Shown here: piece by piece, positions 1-9,229 of the stretch
How positions within the stretch are numbered: position 1 is the stretch's first letter
How the letters are laid out: the number at the start of each line of letters is the position of its first letter
NCBI GenBank assembly: GCA_040766325.1
Contig: JAXGQR010000013.1
Location: 1 to 64,000 of the forward strand
Origin: Dehalobacterium sp040766325
Lineage (GTDB): Bacteria; Bacillota; Dehalobacteriia; Dehalobacteriales; Dehalobacteriaceae
Reading direction: 5' to 3'
DNA length: 64,000 nt
Translations under genes and position numbers: made by a program
Notes under the pieces: model-generated
Told to the model about the DNA's origin: nothing
The model's database searches: none
The model's input: only the letters and a program-made list of their open reading frames with translations

Positions 1-518
1 TGATGGGCTTTAATAAATATGCCTATGGGATTATTAAACCCATCTTTGAATTTTTCAAACCGATGCCGCCTATTGCATGGATCTCCTTATCCATTTTGTG
101 GTTTGGCATTGGTGAAACTTCAAAAATATTTATTATACTTATCGGTGCTGTAGTTCCTGTGATCATCAATTCCTTTAACGGAATTCGCTTAGTAGAACCA
201 GAACTTTATGATTGTATCAGAAACTTGGGCGCCAGTTATTGGCAGGAGCATTTTCAGGTTACCTTTCCAGCCTCCTATCCGGCGATTTTTGCTGGACTAC
301 AAGTCGCGCTCAGTATTTCGTGGACCTGCGTTGTCGCTGCAGAATTGGTCGGAGCGCGAGAAGGGGTCGGTTTTATTATCGTTCAAGGTATGAACATTGA
401 TAATACGGCCATGGTCATTGCCGGTATGTTAGTTATCTGTCTTGTGGCATTTCTTAGTTCTCTCGCCATAGTTTATTTGGAAAGGGGGCTTTGTCCATGG
501 AAAAGAACGCTGGATTAA
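1..518 (+). CDS. ABC transporter permease (SsuC/TauC type), 5' end outside window
   Basis: This is the inner-membrane permease of an importer of the nitrate/sulfonate/taurine class. The gene enters the window already open, so the first visible Met is probably internal. About 170 residues are seen with four or five hydrophobic segments. The EAA-like cytoplasmic loop (DCIRNLGASYWQ followed by FPAS) is where the ATPase docks. The last 22 bases overlap the ATPase gene, which is typical of a coupled operon. The substrate cannot be told from this fragment, and no binding-protein gene is visible. Confidence 0.85.
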   Translation, partial: MGFNKYAYGIIKPIFEFFKPMPPIAWISLSILWFGIGETSKIFIILIGAVVPVIINSFNGIRLVEPELYDCIRNLGASYWQEHFQVTFPASYPAIFAGLQVALSISWTCVVAAELVGAREGVGFIIVQGMNIDNTAMVIAGMLVICLVAFLSSLAIVYLERGLCPWKRTLD

Positions 519-1294
519 ATAAGACGCAAAAACAATCAGCATCGTCAAAACCAAAAAAAATTATCGAGTGTGTCGGTATCACCAAGGATTTTGGCTCAAA
601 GAAAGTCTTGAGCAAAATGGACTTTACCGTATATGAGAATGAATTTGTGGTGATATTGGGCCCGGGGCAGTCGGGAAAAAGTACCTTATTCCGTATGATT
701 GCCGGATTTGAAAAACCAACAACCGGTAAAGTCTATGTAGATGGTAAGGAAGTTGATGGACCAGGACCCTCTGTAGGATTTGTTTTCCAAAGATACACTC
801 TTTTTCCCTGGGAAACTGTAATGGGAAATGTTGAGATGGGTCCTAAGCTTCGTGGCGTTCCCAAAAAAGAAAGAAGAGAACGGGCAGCGCATTACATTAA
901 ATTAGTGGGGCTAGAAGGCTTTGAAAACAAGTATCCTCATCAGCTTAGTGGGGGAATGAAGCAAAGAGTAGGTATTGCTCGGGCGTATGTGAATGAACCT
1001 AAATTACTGCTTTTGGACGAACCTTTTGGTCAATTGGATGCCCAAACCAGAATCTTAATGGAACAGGAAATCAGTCGGATTTGGGAGGCAGAAAAAAGAA
1101 CCATTTGTTTTGTTACCAATAATATTGATGAAGCGATTTTTCTGGGGGATCGAGTCATCTCTTTAGACGGTAAGCTACCCGGTCGTATGAACAGAAGTTA
1201 TGATGTTAATTTACCCCGGCCTAGAGAATTTACAGACCTGGAGTTTCTAAAATTAAGACAACAAATTACAGATGAAACTGAATTAGTTTTATAG
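497..1294 (+). CDS. ABC transporter ATP-binding protein (SsuB/TauB type)
   Basis: This is the cytoplasmic ATPase that powers the permease encoded just upstream. Counting from ATG 497, Walker A (GPGQSGKST) lies at residues 55-63. The signature LSGGMKQR and Walker B LLLLDEPFG follow at the usual distances. A TTG at 491 is also in frame, but the G-rich ribosome site at 483-488 fits ATG 497 better. The gene stops at a TAG. Its last ~250 bases, plus the downstream terminator, occur a second time at 6979-7389. That indicates a duplication of this operon followed by loss of most of one copy. Confidence 0.9.
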   Translation: MEKNAGLNKTQKQSASSKPKKIIECVGITKDFGSKKVLSKMDFTVYENEFVVILGPGQSGKSTLFRMIAGFEKPTTGKVYVDGKEVDGPGPSVGFVFQRYTLFPWETVMGNVEMGPKLRGVPKKERRERAAHYIKLVGLEGFENKYPHQLSGGMKQRVGIARAYVNEPKLLLLDEPFGQLDAQTRILMEQEISRIWEAEKRTICFVTNNIDEAIFLGDRVISLDGKLPGRMNRSYDVNLPRPREFTDLEFLKLRQQITDETELVL

Positions 1295-1452
1295 CAAGGT
1301 ATATGAGAGAAAATAGGGATATGGCACAGAGTTAATTTGTTTTATCTGGTGATTTTCATATTATTTCAAGGTAATCTTAGCATATCTACTTTTAAGGCGT
1401 GCCTAATGGTACGTCCTTTTTTTGATTTTTGAGATGACAGTTCTGACATTCT
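1042..1452 (+). repeat. Direct repeat, copy 1 (ABC ATPase 3' end plus terminator)
   Basis: These ~410 bases recur in the same orientation at 6979-7389 with only scattered differences. The repeat includes coding sequence from just after Walker B to the stop, the spacer and the T-tract terminator. Both copies end at the same bases (ACATTCT), after which the sequences diverge completely. Confidence 0.9.
1394..1424 (+). terminator. Rho-independent terminator of the ABC operon
   Basis: A short GC stem (GGCGTGCC pairing imperfectly with GGTACGTCC) is followed by seven T. It lies about 100 bases after the ATPase stop. The same structure is present in the duplicated copy near 7331-7361. Confidence 0.65.
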
Positions 1453-1501
1453 AAGAGGAAAGGAAAATCGGATATGCTGGAAAATTCTTATTATCCACAG
1501 A

Positions 1502-2355
1502 GTGCAGAATTCCCATTACGTGCTTAATCTGGGGGTTTCCTATGGCTTAATCGTACAAGGGGTAGCTAATCAGCCCAACCATCGTCTTTTTTCGCTTTCT
1601 TTTTGGATTTTCAGTTTGCTTATCTTATTAGCAATCACCAAAGAATGGAGAAAATTATTTCTTCAGGACAAAAGAAAATATTAATTGCAGCAGGAACGAT
1701 TTAGCCATATAGTAGCTTTTTGCTCACCAAGTCCATTCAATTGACCACGGTATGCAACGGTTTTATCCTTTTTATTATACGGCTCCTTGCTTTATTGTTC
1801 TCTTGGCTACGTATTATTAAAGGAAAAAATTAGCGCAGGCTCTTTTTTTGGCTTTAGGATTTTCGCTTTGGGATTATCTGTATGGTAGGTTTTGGTGAAT
1901 GGGATTTGGCTTCTTTCATTGGCAGAAGGAAATATTTATGGTTTAGCTAGTGGTGTAGCTTATGCTTGTTTTGTGCTTTTATTAAAAAAGCTGGCGCACT
2001 ACCTTCTCGGCTTGGTTTTAATACGCCTTCTCTGCAATTGTCATGCTTATTCTGACATTTTCCCATGGCCCTTCATTTTTAAAAATATTACTACTGCTGA
2101 TATCGGAATCTTGGCTTTTGCAGGAATCATGATTCAGGTGTTGCAACTGCCTTATATATGGTGGGATTAAGAAGGTAGCAGCCAGCAGGCGAGTATCCTT
2201 AGCTATTTAGAGGTGCTTTTGCCTCTTTGCTAGCGGCAATTTTCCTTCATATGAGGGATTCCGCTCACAACTTAATTGTAGGTGGCTTGCTGGTAATTTT
2301 GGGCGGCCTAATTGTTGTGTTTGATGGCAATGAAAGATGTGCTGGTAACATTTGA
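1502..2355 (+). pseudogene. DMT/EamA-family transporter remnant
   Basis: Hydrophobic pieces in different frames together resemble a drug/metabolite exporter of the EamA family. A middle piece near 1890-2010 reads GNIYGLASGVAYACFVLLLKK. A C-terminal piece near 2215-2335 reads as LLAAIFLHMRDS followed by a Gly-Leu-rich last helix ending IVVFDG. Stops and frameshifts separate all the pieces and no single open frame exceeds about 90 codons. I could not identify a start codon. The gene is almost certainly non-functional. Confidence 0.6.
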
Positions 2356-2395
2356 TCATAAAAGCAAGTCATTTAATTCATAAAAGCAAGTCATT
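2356..2395 (+). promoter_or_regulatory. Tandem 18-bp repeat, putative enhancer (UAS) for sigma-54 activator
   Basis: TCATAAAAGCAAGTCATT occurs at 2356-2373 and again, identically, at 2378-2395. The period is 22 bp, close to two turns of B-DNA, so both copies face the same side of the helix. The pair ends about 155 bp upstream of the sigma-54 promoter at 2550, a normal distance for an enhancer-binding protein site. The role is inferred from repeat, phasing and context. Confidence 0.6.
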
Positions 2396-2549
2396 CAACC
2401 ATTTATATCGCGTGAATTGACTGTGATAGCTCTGCTATGGTACGTTTTATAAAAGAATGACTCTAATGAAGCTAATTATTTTTTCGTATTGCATCGTATT
2501 TTATTGAAGGTTGATAGCAAATATAAATTTATGATATTTTTCACAATGC

Positions 2550-2567
2550 TTGGCATGCTTTTTGCAA
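2550..2567 (+). promoter_or_regulatory. Sigma-54 (-24/-12) promoter of the mttB-like gene
   Basis: The sequence TTGGCATGCTTTTTGCAA matches the RpoN consensus (TTGGCAYG, four bases, TTGCW). GG (2552-2553) and GC (2564-2565) are exactly ten bases apart. It lies 56 bases upstream of the ATG at 2623. A sigma-54 activator gene follows the target gene at 4284. Confidence 0.8.
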
Positions 2568-2622
2568 TATTTATCTGTATAAACGAAAAATGAATTTATC
2601 GATTTAAGAGAGGGAGGAAGCT

Positions 2623-4105
2623 ATGTTTAAAAGAAACAGTTTTTCAGACACCAACAACTGTGGTGGCATTGGCCTAAACTTCTTTACTGAGAATGAGCTT
2701 GATATGATTACGCAGTGCGTTGTTTGAAACAGGGGGTATTTATTGAATCTGAAGAGGCTCAGGCATGTAGAAGGTATCGGTGCTGAGGTCGACAAAAGAG
2801 CCGGAATTGTCCAAATTCCCTGAATGGATTGAAGATGCCGTTATTCGGCTCCCGCAATTATTACTTTGCAGCGAGACGGGAAGCATACGGTATGGTCGAT
2901 TTAGGTCAGTCCGTGTTTATCAATACCTTTGGACAGGGTTACTGTTCTCGGCTCTCAAACAGGTGAAATCCGCGTCGCTATCAAAAGATGTAGGTGAAGC
3001 CGCACTTTTGGCGATGCTGCTTGATGGAGGTGAAATTGATATTGTGGAAAGATCGATTACCGCCGGGGATATGAGCAATGATTCGGCTCCTCTTCATGAA
3101 GCTGAAGAATTGTTTGCGAACACGACCAAACATACTGTCTTTGGTCCTGGTAATGGTTACCGAGCTCAAAAAATTATTGATATGGCTGCAGAAGTTGTGG
3201 GTGGACATGATAAATTAAGAGAAAAACCCATTATGACCTTCAATTGCTGCCCTACCAGTCCCTTGAAACTGGTGCGTCACGTATGCAATGCCATTGTTAT
3301 ATCTGCTAAGAACGGTATTCCTTGCAACATTCTTTCTATGGTATTAGCAGGAATGTCCGGTCCCATCACAATGGCCGGTTCTTTAGTGGTATACAATGCA
3401 GAAATTTTGGCTGGGATTATCCTTAATCAAGCTGTTTCCAAAGGTGCTCCCGTCATTTATGGTGGTTCCTCTATGGTATTTGATATGCAACATCTCACCA
3501 CGCCCATGGGTTCTCCAGAAGTGGCAATGTTGAACGGTGCAGCCCCAAAAATTGCTCAGTATTATAATTTGCCCAGCTGGGTCGCAGGTGGGTAGACTGA
3601 CAGTAAAATGACTGATTATCAATGTGGTCACGAAAAAACAATCACTGCCATATTTTCGGTTCTTTCCGGAGCAAATCTCATTTATGGTGCAGGTCTGTTG
3701 GAAGCAGGGATTTCCTACAGTCATACACAACTGGTACTGGACAACGAAACCTTCAAGATGGTAAGGCGCCTGATGGAAGGTATTCCTGTTACAGACGAAT
3801 CATTGGCAATTGACTCCATTCATCGGGCAGGGCCCGGCGGGGATTATATGTGTGATGAATTAACCATGAAATATCTACGTGGTTATCACTCTACCAGCGC
3901 CTTAATGAATCGTCAGAACCGCAGTGGGTGGAAATTGAGCACCGACGGAAAAGATGCGGCAGAAATAGCTCGTATAAAAGCTAATGAAATCATTGCAACC
4001 CATCGACCGTCTGTTGAATTAAGTGATGCTGTTAAAGCAAAGCTTCATGCTATTGTAGAAGCAGCGGAAGCTGAAATAAGCGCACATCCGGAAGTTCTAG
4101 AATAA
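2623..4105 (+). pseudogene. mttB: MttB-family corrinoid methyltransferase with in-frame amber (pyrrolysine-type); 5' part frameshifted
   Basis: The product belongs to the trimethylamine methyltransferase superfamily (COG5598), which moves a methyl group from a methylamine to a cognate corrinoid protein. A strong RBS (AGGGAGGAAG, 2611-2620) precedes ATG 2623. From about 2975 the frame is clean through conserved blocks such as HTVFGPGNGY and MSGPITMAGS. It then meets TAG at 3593-3595 and continues in the same frame with TDSKMTDYQCGHEKT to the stop at 4105. The amber sits just before TDSK, where pyrrolysine lies in true MttB proteins. Total length, about 494 codons, matches the family. The first ~330 bases need roughly six frame changes to read the N-terminus (LDMITQ, VFIESEEAQA, AEVDKRAGIVQIP, then INTFGQG and VLGSQTGEIR). 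The copy is therefore decayed there, or that stretch is badly sequenced. Confidence 0.8.
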
Positions 4106-4121
4106 TCCATTATATCATGGA

Positions 4122-4159
4122 GGAAGTGTACTCCGAAGGTTCGGAGTACACTTCCTTTT
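4122..4159 (+). terminator. Strong Rho-independent terminator after mttB-like gene
   Basis: GGAAGTGTACTCCGA pairs perfectly with TCGGAGTACACTTCC across a short loop, followed by TTTT. It separates the methyltransferase gene from the activator gene. Confidence 0.85.
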
Positions 4160-4283
4160 CTGATTGTCTTATGAGAATTAGCCTAAATAATTGATTTTCT
4201 TATGGATGCAGGAATTATTAAGTTAAAAAGAGAAGATATGAATATGAAGATATATTGTAGTAAAAGAAATAGGAGGTGGTATC

Positions 4284-5692
4284 ATGAGTCATGCTACGAA
4301 TTCTTTCCACAATCCAACCAATATATCTCCCCAAGATCTTTCCTGGGAAGATCTTAAAATGATATTAGATAATTCTTATGATGAAATATATGTGATTGAT
4401 GCCAATGGATACATTGTTTACGTAAATGATGTTAGCCGGAGACATTATGACATTGATACAGAGAAGCTCATTGGAAAATCTTATCATTATTTATGTGACA
4501 ATGGATACTGCGCACCCCCTGTTGTTCCTGTCGTTATGGCACAGAAAAAAACGGTTACCATGGAACAAATCACCAAAACCGGGAAAACCTTGACGGTGAC
4601 AGCCACGCCGATCTTAAATGAAGATGGTAATGTAAAAATGATTGTAATGAACAGTCGGGATATTTCCGGTATTATTCAACTAAAAAATAACTTAAAGAGA
4701 AGCCAAAAAATCAGCGCTCAGTATAAAAAGGCACTAATTCATTATCAAACAAAAGAACGGTACCGTAATATTATTGCAGACAGCATATCAATGCAAGAAT
4801 GCCTTTCTTTGGCAAGCCGGATAGCTAAATTTGATGCAACAGTCTTATTGTTGGGAGAAAGCGGCGTGGGTAAGAATCTTCTTGCCCGATATATTCATAA
4901 TAACAGCAGTCGGAAGGATGGACCCTTCATCACCATTAACTGTGCTTCCATTCCCGAAAATCTTTTGGAAACGGAAATGTTTGGCTATGTAAAAGGAGCT
5001 TTCAGCGGAGCAAATCGGGAAGGCAAACCAGGATTGGCAACGCTGGCGGACAAAGGAACACTTTTCCTGGATGAAGTTGGGGAACTTCCCTAGTCTCCAA
5101 TCAAAGATACTTCAGTTAGTACAAGATCATAGTTTTATTCCCATCGGTGCATCCAAGGAGGTAGTTATTGATTTTCGTATTATTGCAGCTACAAACCGTG
5201 ATCTGAAGGAATGTGTTCAAAAGGAAACCTTCCGTAACGACTTGTATTACCGATTAGAAACAATTAAAATCGAAATTTCTTCATTGAGAAATCGGCAGGA
5301 GGATATCCCATGTCTTATCGACTATTTCATGGAGAAATATAATAATAAGTATAAAACTGGTGTATACATCTCTCCTGTAGTGATTGAACATTTAAAAATA
5401 CGAATGGCCGGAATATTCGTGAATTAGAAAATTTGATTGAACGTCTTGTCCTGATTAATGATAGTTCGGAGATTAAAACGACAGACTTACCTCAAGAAAT
5501 ATTGAGGCTCTGCTACTTCTCAGGATATAACAACGAATATATCTGAGGATATTCCATTGTTGCCTTCAAAAGCTCAGGAAATTAAAACTCGAAGCGTATA
5601 AAAGTCTTAAAAGTACTTATAAAGTAGCGAAAATGATGAATGTCAGTCAGAGCAAGGTTGCCCGCATCGTAAAAAAATACAGAAGTCAATAA
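4284..5692 (+). pseudogene. PAS-AAA+ sigma-54-dependent transcriptional activator, frameshifted
   Basis: This is an enhancer-binding protein that would use ATP to open sigma-54 promoters. An N-terminal PAS sensor (residues ~25-125) precedes an AAA+ domain with Walker A GESGVGKN, the sigma-54 contact loop GAFSGA and Walker B TLFLDEVGELP. One base appears missing near 5089, after which the frame resumes with LQSKILQLVQDHSF and FRNDLYYRLE. A second shift near 5405 precedes NIRELENLIERLV. The C-terminal helix-turn-helix (TYKVAKMMNVSQSKVARIV) ends at 5692. There is no receiver domain, so the PAS domain is the likely signal input. Its position after the mttB-like gene makes it the likely activator of the promoter at 2550. 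RBS GGAGG lies just before ATG 4284. Confidence 0.8.
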
Positions 5693-5851
5693 GTTACTGC
5701 ATCTCTCCTGTTCCTTTTTTTGTTTAAACATGGATTCGAATGTGGATAACTCCAAACCTGTGGGTAACTTATTTTTCCCATAAAGCAGGTAATTTCCGTT
5801 GTTGAATTTTATCGTTCTTCGTTAGTAACCCAACGTATTTAAAATTTAAAG

Positions 5852-6972
5852 TGTACCCCATGTCAAGGACAATTTGGGTTTTTGTTATTCCAATCAAGTA
5901 GGTATTTATGTTATACTAACCGTGCTTTACCACAAGGGAGGATAGGGCAACGCTGAGGAGCGACCCGAGCGCCAGCGGTACCTTTAAGGGAATAAGTATC
6001 GAGAAGCCAGGTTGTAACGTAAGAAAGATCTGTGATCCACAATTTAAAGATGCTAGGCCAGTCATTGCTTACAAGAGTGAGGATTCCACCAGAATAGTGT
6101 AACCGCAAAAAAGTATATCGTCTCTGTAAAGAACTCAATATTCTTCGCCCTCAAAAAGAGATCCGCAATAAGCATCCCAAGCGTTTAGCAAAACAAGCTG
6201 AAATAGACAGCAAATCAACTTTGGCAAATGGATTTATGGCTATATAACGGGAACAGATTCATTCTTTTTTCAATTATCTCTAATAGATGTTTATGACCGC
6301 TCTGTAATTGACTCTGTTTATGGTAATCCTGCAAAGCAAAAGATGCAGCAAGAATACTGAAAAATTCATTAAATAAAAGAGGTATGGGTAAAGGAATGAA
6401 CTTGCCCATAATAAGAACTGCCCACAACTTACCTCTAACCTCTTTAAAGAAACTGTAGAGAAGATAGGCATAACCCATGAAAGAATTCCTGTAAGAACAC
6501 CAAATATGATTGCGCATATAGAATCCTTCCACTCAATTTTAGAAAGCGAGTGCTATAGTCAAAACGAATTTAACAAGCTTTATGGAGGTTTATTCCGTAG
6601 TATCCGAATACATGAAGTACTATAACGAACGCAGAAGGCATGGCAGCATTAAATATATGGCTCCTAATGAGTTATAAAAGGCATTTATGAATGATGCCAT
6701 AAAGATCGAATCCTTCAGTGCATGATTGCCTTCAAGAGCTAAATTGCGGTGGAAGAAGGATAAAAAGTACACTAAGGTTTGGCTATGCGAACCATTGACA
6801 TGGAGAGATGGTCATGGTAACCTAGCCCGCCGGTATGCCCTCAATAGGCATGCCCCTAGGGCATCAATCCATGACCATAGAGGCTCCGTGTCAATGGAAA
6901 CCGCGCAAGTCACCGAGAAAAAGTCTGATTACAAAATAAATACAAGGATATTGTCCTTAATTGAGGGGTTAA
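5852..6972 (+). mobile_element. IS3-family (IS150-like) insertion sequence remnant
   Basis: Broken pieces of an IS3-type orfB integrase can be read on the plus strand. They are YRLCKELNILRPQKE (~6114), SFFFQLSLIDVYDRSVID (~6265-6320), ERIPVRTPNMIAHIESFHS (~6480-6535) and EYMKYYNERRRHGSIKYMAPNE (~6607-6675). Each is in a different frame or followed by stops. The left end TGTACCCCATGTCAAGGACAA and the right end ATTGTCCTTAATTGAGGGG are imperfect inverted repeats, giving ~1.12 kb. That is shorter than a full element, and orfA is not recognisable. The copy is immobile. Confidence 0.7.
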
Positions 6973-6978
6973 GCCGGT

Positions 6979-7389
6979 CCAAACCAGAATCTTAATGGAA
7001 CAGGAAATCAGCCGGATCTGGGAGGAAGAAAAAAGAACCATCTGTTTTGTTACCAATAATATTGATGAAGCGATTTTTCTGGGGGATCGAGTCATCTCTT
7101 TAGACGGTAAGCTACCCGGTCGTATGAACAGAAGTTATGATGTTAATTTACCCCGGCTCCAGAGAATTTATGACCTGGAGTTTCTAAAATTAAGACAACA
7201 AATTACAGATGAAACTGAATTATTTTATAGCAAGGTATATAAGAAAGAAACTGGGATATGACACAGAGTTAATTTGTTTTATCTGGTGATTTTCATATTA
7301 TTTCAAGGTAATCTTAGCATATCTACTTTTAAGGCGTGCCTAATGGTACGTCCTTTTTTTGATTTTTGAGATGACAGTTCTGACATTCT
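6979..7389 (+). repeat. Direct repeat, copy 2: ABC ATPase 3' fragment (pseudogene) plus terminator
   Basis: This is a second copy of 1042-1452. The coding remnant (6979-7230) begins after Walker B, reads MEQEISRIWEEEKRTICF and so on, and has lost one base near its end, which changes the last residues. It has no start, no Walker A and no signature motif. Its left edge falls within a few bases of the right end of the IS3 remnant, which suggests the element removed the rest of this copy. The terminator near 7331-7361 is retained. Confidence 0.85.
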
Positions 7390-7495
7390 GTCTATTTTAC
7401 GCAATTAACCTCTTAACAGGAGTGCTTAATGTAACGAAAGATTAATTAACGTATAATTATGATAACAAAAACCAAAAGATTAAAAGGATGTGATA

Positions 7496-7540
7496 ATGAA
7501 AAAATTATACCTATTAAACTTATTTAAATATAAAAGATGA
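7496..7540 (+). CDS. Possible 14-codon leader ORF before the permease gene
   Basis: ATG 7496 is preceded by AAAAGGATG and runs for 14 codons (MKKLYLLNLFKYKR) to TGA 7538. It stops 17 bases before the permease start. A TATAAT at 7452-7457 could serve as the -10 box for both. It may be a leader peptide or chance; no similarity is recognised. Confidence 0.25.
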   Translation: MKKLYLLNLFKYKR

Positions 7541-7557
7541 CTAGGAGAGGAGTTTTA

Positions 7558-9006
7558 ATGGACAAAAGAGTACAATTAGAACGAAATTTAAAACCATCAA
7601 ATGTTTGGGCGTTGGCTTTGGGTAGCATCATTGGTTTTGGTTGTTTTGTTTTACCCGGTGATTGGATGACAATGGCAGGTCCTTTGGGTGCAGCTATCGG
7701 CCTGGCTTTAGGGGGACTTTTGATGATGGTCATAGGCAATAGCTATGGTTTTATGGTTAAAACTATACCTGTGGCTGGGGGAGAGTTTGCTTATTCCTAC
7801 AGTACATTTGGAAGTATATCATGCCTATTTTTGCGGTTGGCTACTGGCCTTAGGTATTTCTCCATAGTGCCTCTTAATGCAACGGCGATTCCTATTTTAG
7901 GACAGTTTGTTTTACCTGAGATCTTCAGTCAGTATTATTTATATTCTCGCCGGTTGGGATGTTCATTTGGCAGATGTTGCAGTAGCCACTGTTACAATTT
8001 TGTTCTTCGGTTATATGAATTATCGTGGGGCCGATGTGGTTCGGCAAGTTCCAATTGGCAATGGTGGTAATCTTAGTGAGTGCAGTCTTTTTATTAGCCG
8101 GTGGAGCAGTGATATCACCCAGTGCCACCTTTAGCAATATGCAGCCCCTTTTTGCTCCCGGAAATAGTGCAATTGCTGGGATCCTTTCCATTGTTGCTAT
8201 TTCTCCCTGGTTATTTGTTGGCTTTGATACCATTCCTCAAGCGGCAGAAGAATTTAATTTTTCCCCCAAGCAGGGACGTAATCTTATCTTTTTTGCTATC
8301 TTTTTTGGTGCTATTATGTATGTCATAGTAACCTTATCGACAGCCCTTTGCTCATCCATGGCAGGAATTATTAGCTGCAAGCCCTGTGTGGGCTACAGGT
8401 CAAGCTATGACTGATATGATAGGTCCCATTGGATTGGCTATTTTGGTAGCAGGGGTATTAATGGGTATTTTCACTGGTATTAATGGGTTTTTCATGGCTT
8501 CCAGCAGATTGTTATTTGGGATGTCTCGGGCCAAAATTTTGCCCTCCTGGTTTTCCAAGCTTCATCCTAAGCATAATACGCCTTCCAATGCGGTACTCTT
8601 TGTTATGGTAATGGCCTTAATCGCTCCTTGGTTTGGCCGTGCGGTAATATCCTGGATTGTGGATATGTGTGCTGTGGGCACTGCCGTTGGTTATGGATAC
8701 ACTTCTTATTCAGCTTATATCTTAAGTGGAAAGCCAGGATATGAGGCGGATAGAAAGGGACGATTTTTATATTTATTTGGCACATTAGCTTCATTGACAT
8801 TTCTCGTTCTTTTATTGGTACCGGGTATGCCGGCCTTTTTATCCATGCCATCTTGGATTGCTTTAGGGGTATGGTTGGGTCTTGGCGCCATCTTCTACTT
8901 GGTTAAAGTAGGAGAGTACAAGAAAATTCCCCAAGGAGAATTAGATCACCTGATTCTTGGTGAAAATGCCCTGGTGATACGGGGAAATTTTAATAGTAAG
9001 GCCTAA
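7558..9006 (+). pseudogene. APC-superfamily amino-acid permease, three frameshifts
   Basis: This would be a 12-helix amino-acid/polyamine/organocation transporter. ATG 7558 follows the RBS GGAGAGGAG; an ATG at 7537 is also in frame but lacks a site. The N-terminus has the family glycine-rich helix 1 (LALGSIIGFGCFVLPG). Frame changes near 7905, 8045 and 8375 break the protein. The pieces still join in order: GADVVRQ, VFLLAGGAVI, PWLFVGFDTIPQAAEEFNF, and GFFMASSRLLFGMSRA. The last ~200 residues are one clean frame. The aldehyde dehydrogenase gene downstream suggests a shared catabolic role. With three lesions the gene is probably inactive unless these are sequence errors. Confidence 0.75.
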
Positions 9007-9053
9007 TGGTAGCATTTTATTTGTAATAAAAATGAAATAATCAAAAGGATATG

Positions 9054-9114
9054 AAGAAAGACGTTTCTGGCATTAGTTTAGGTTTTACTCCAAGCGATGC
9101 CGGGAACGTTTCTT
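9054..9114 (+). terminator. Hairpin between permease and aldehyde dehydrogenase genes
   Basis: AAGAAAGACGTTTCTGGCAT pairs with ATGCCGGGAACGTTTCTT across a ~23-base loop, with one bulge and a few mismatches. There is no good T-tract, so it may be a weak terminator or an mRNA-stability hairpin. Confidence 0.4.
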
Positions 9115-9229
9115 CAGCATATAGGTTCTTATCTACATATAAAAAGTTACTTATAAAGAAGTATCAGAAAAAGGGAATTAAAAAGTCTGGTCGAATTATT
9201 AATTCAAAGGACAAATAAGGAGTGAAAAG

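Noticed and set aside
2717..2730. TGA early in the mttB-like gene as a selenocysteine codon
   Set aside because: The sequence after the TGA continues the protein in a different frame (LKQGVFIESEEAQA), so it is a frameshift and not a recoded UGA. No SECIS-like hairpin follows.
5911..6138. Minus-strand 75-codon ORF with a WITDLSYV segment resembling an integrase box
   Set aside because: The plus strand of the same area carries clearer IS3 orfB pieces and the ORF has no RBS or family-length context. It is probably chance or a rearranged IS fragment.
6726..6995. Plus-strand 89-codon ORF between the IS3 orfB remnant and ABC copy 2
   Set aside because: It spans the IS end and the repeat junction, has no recognisable motif and looks like composite non-coding sequence.
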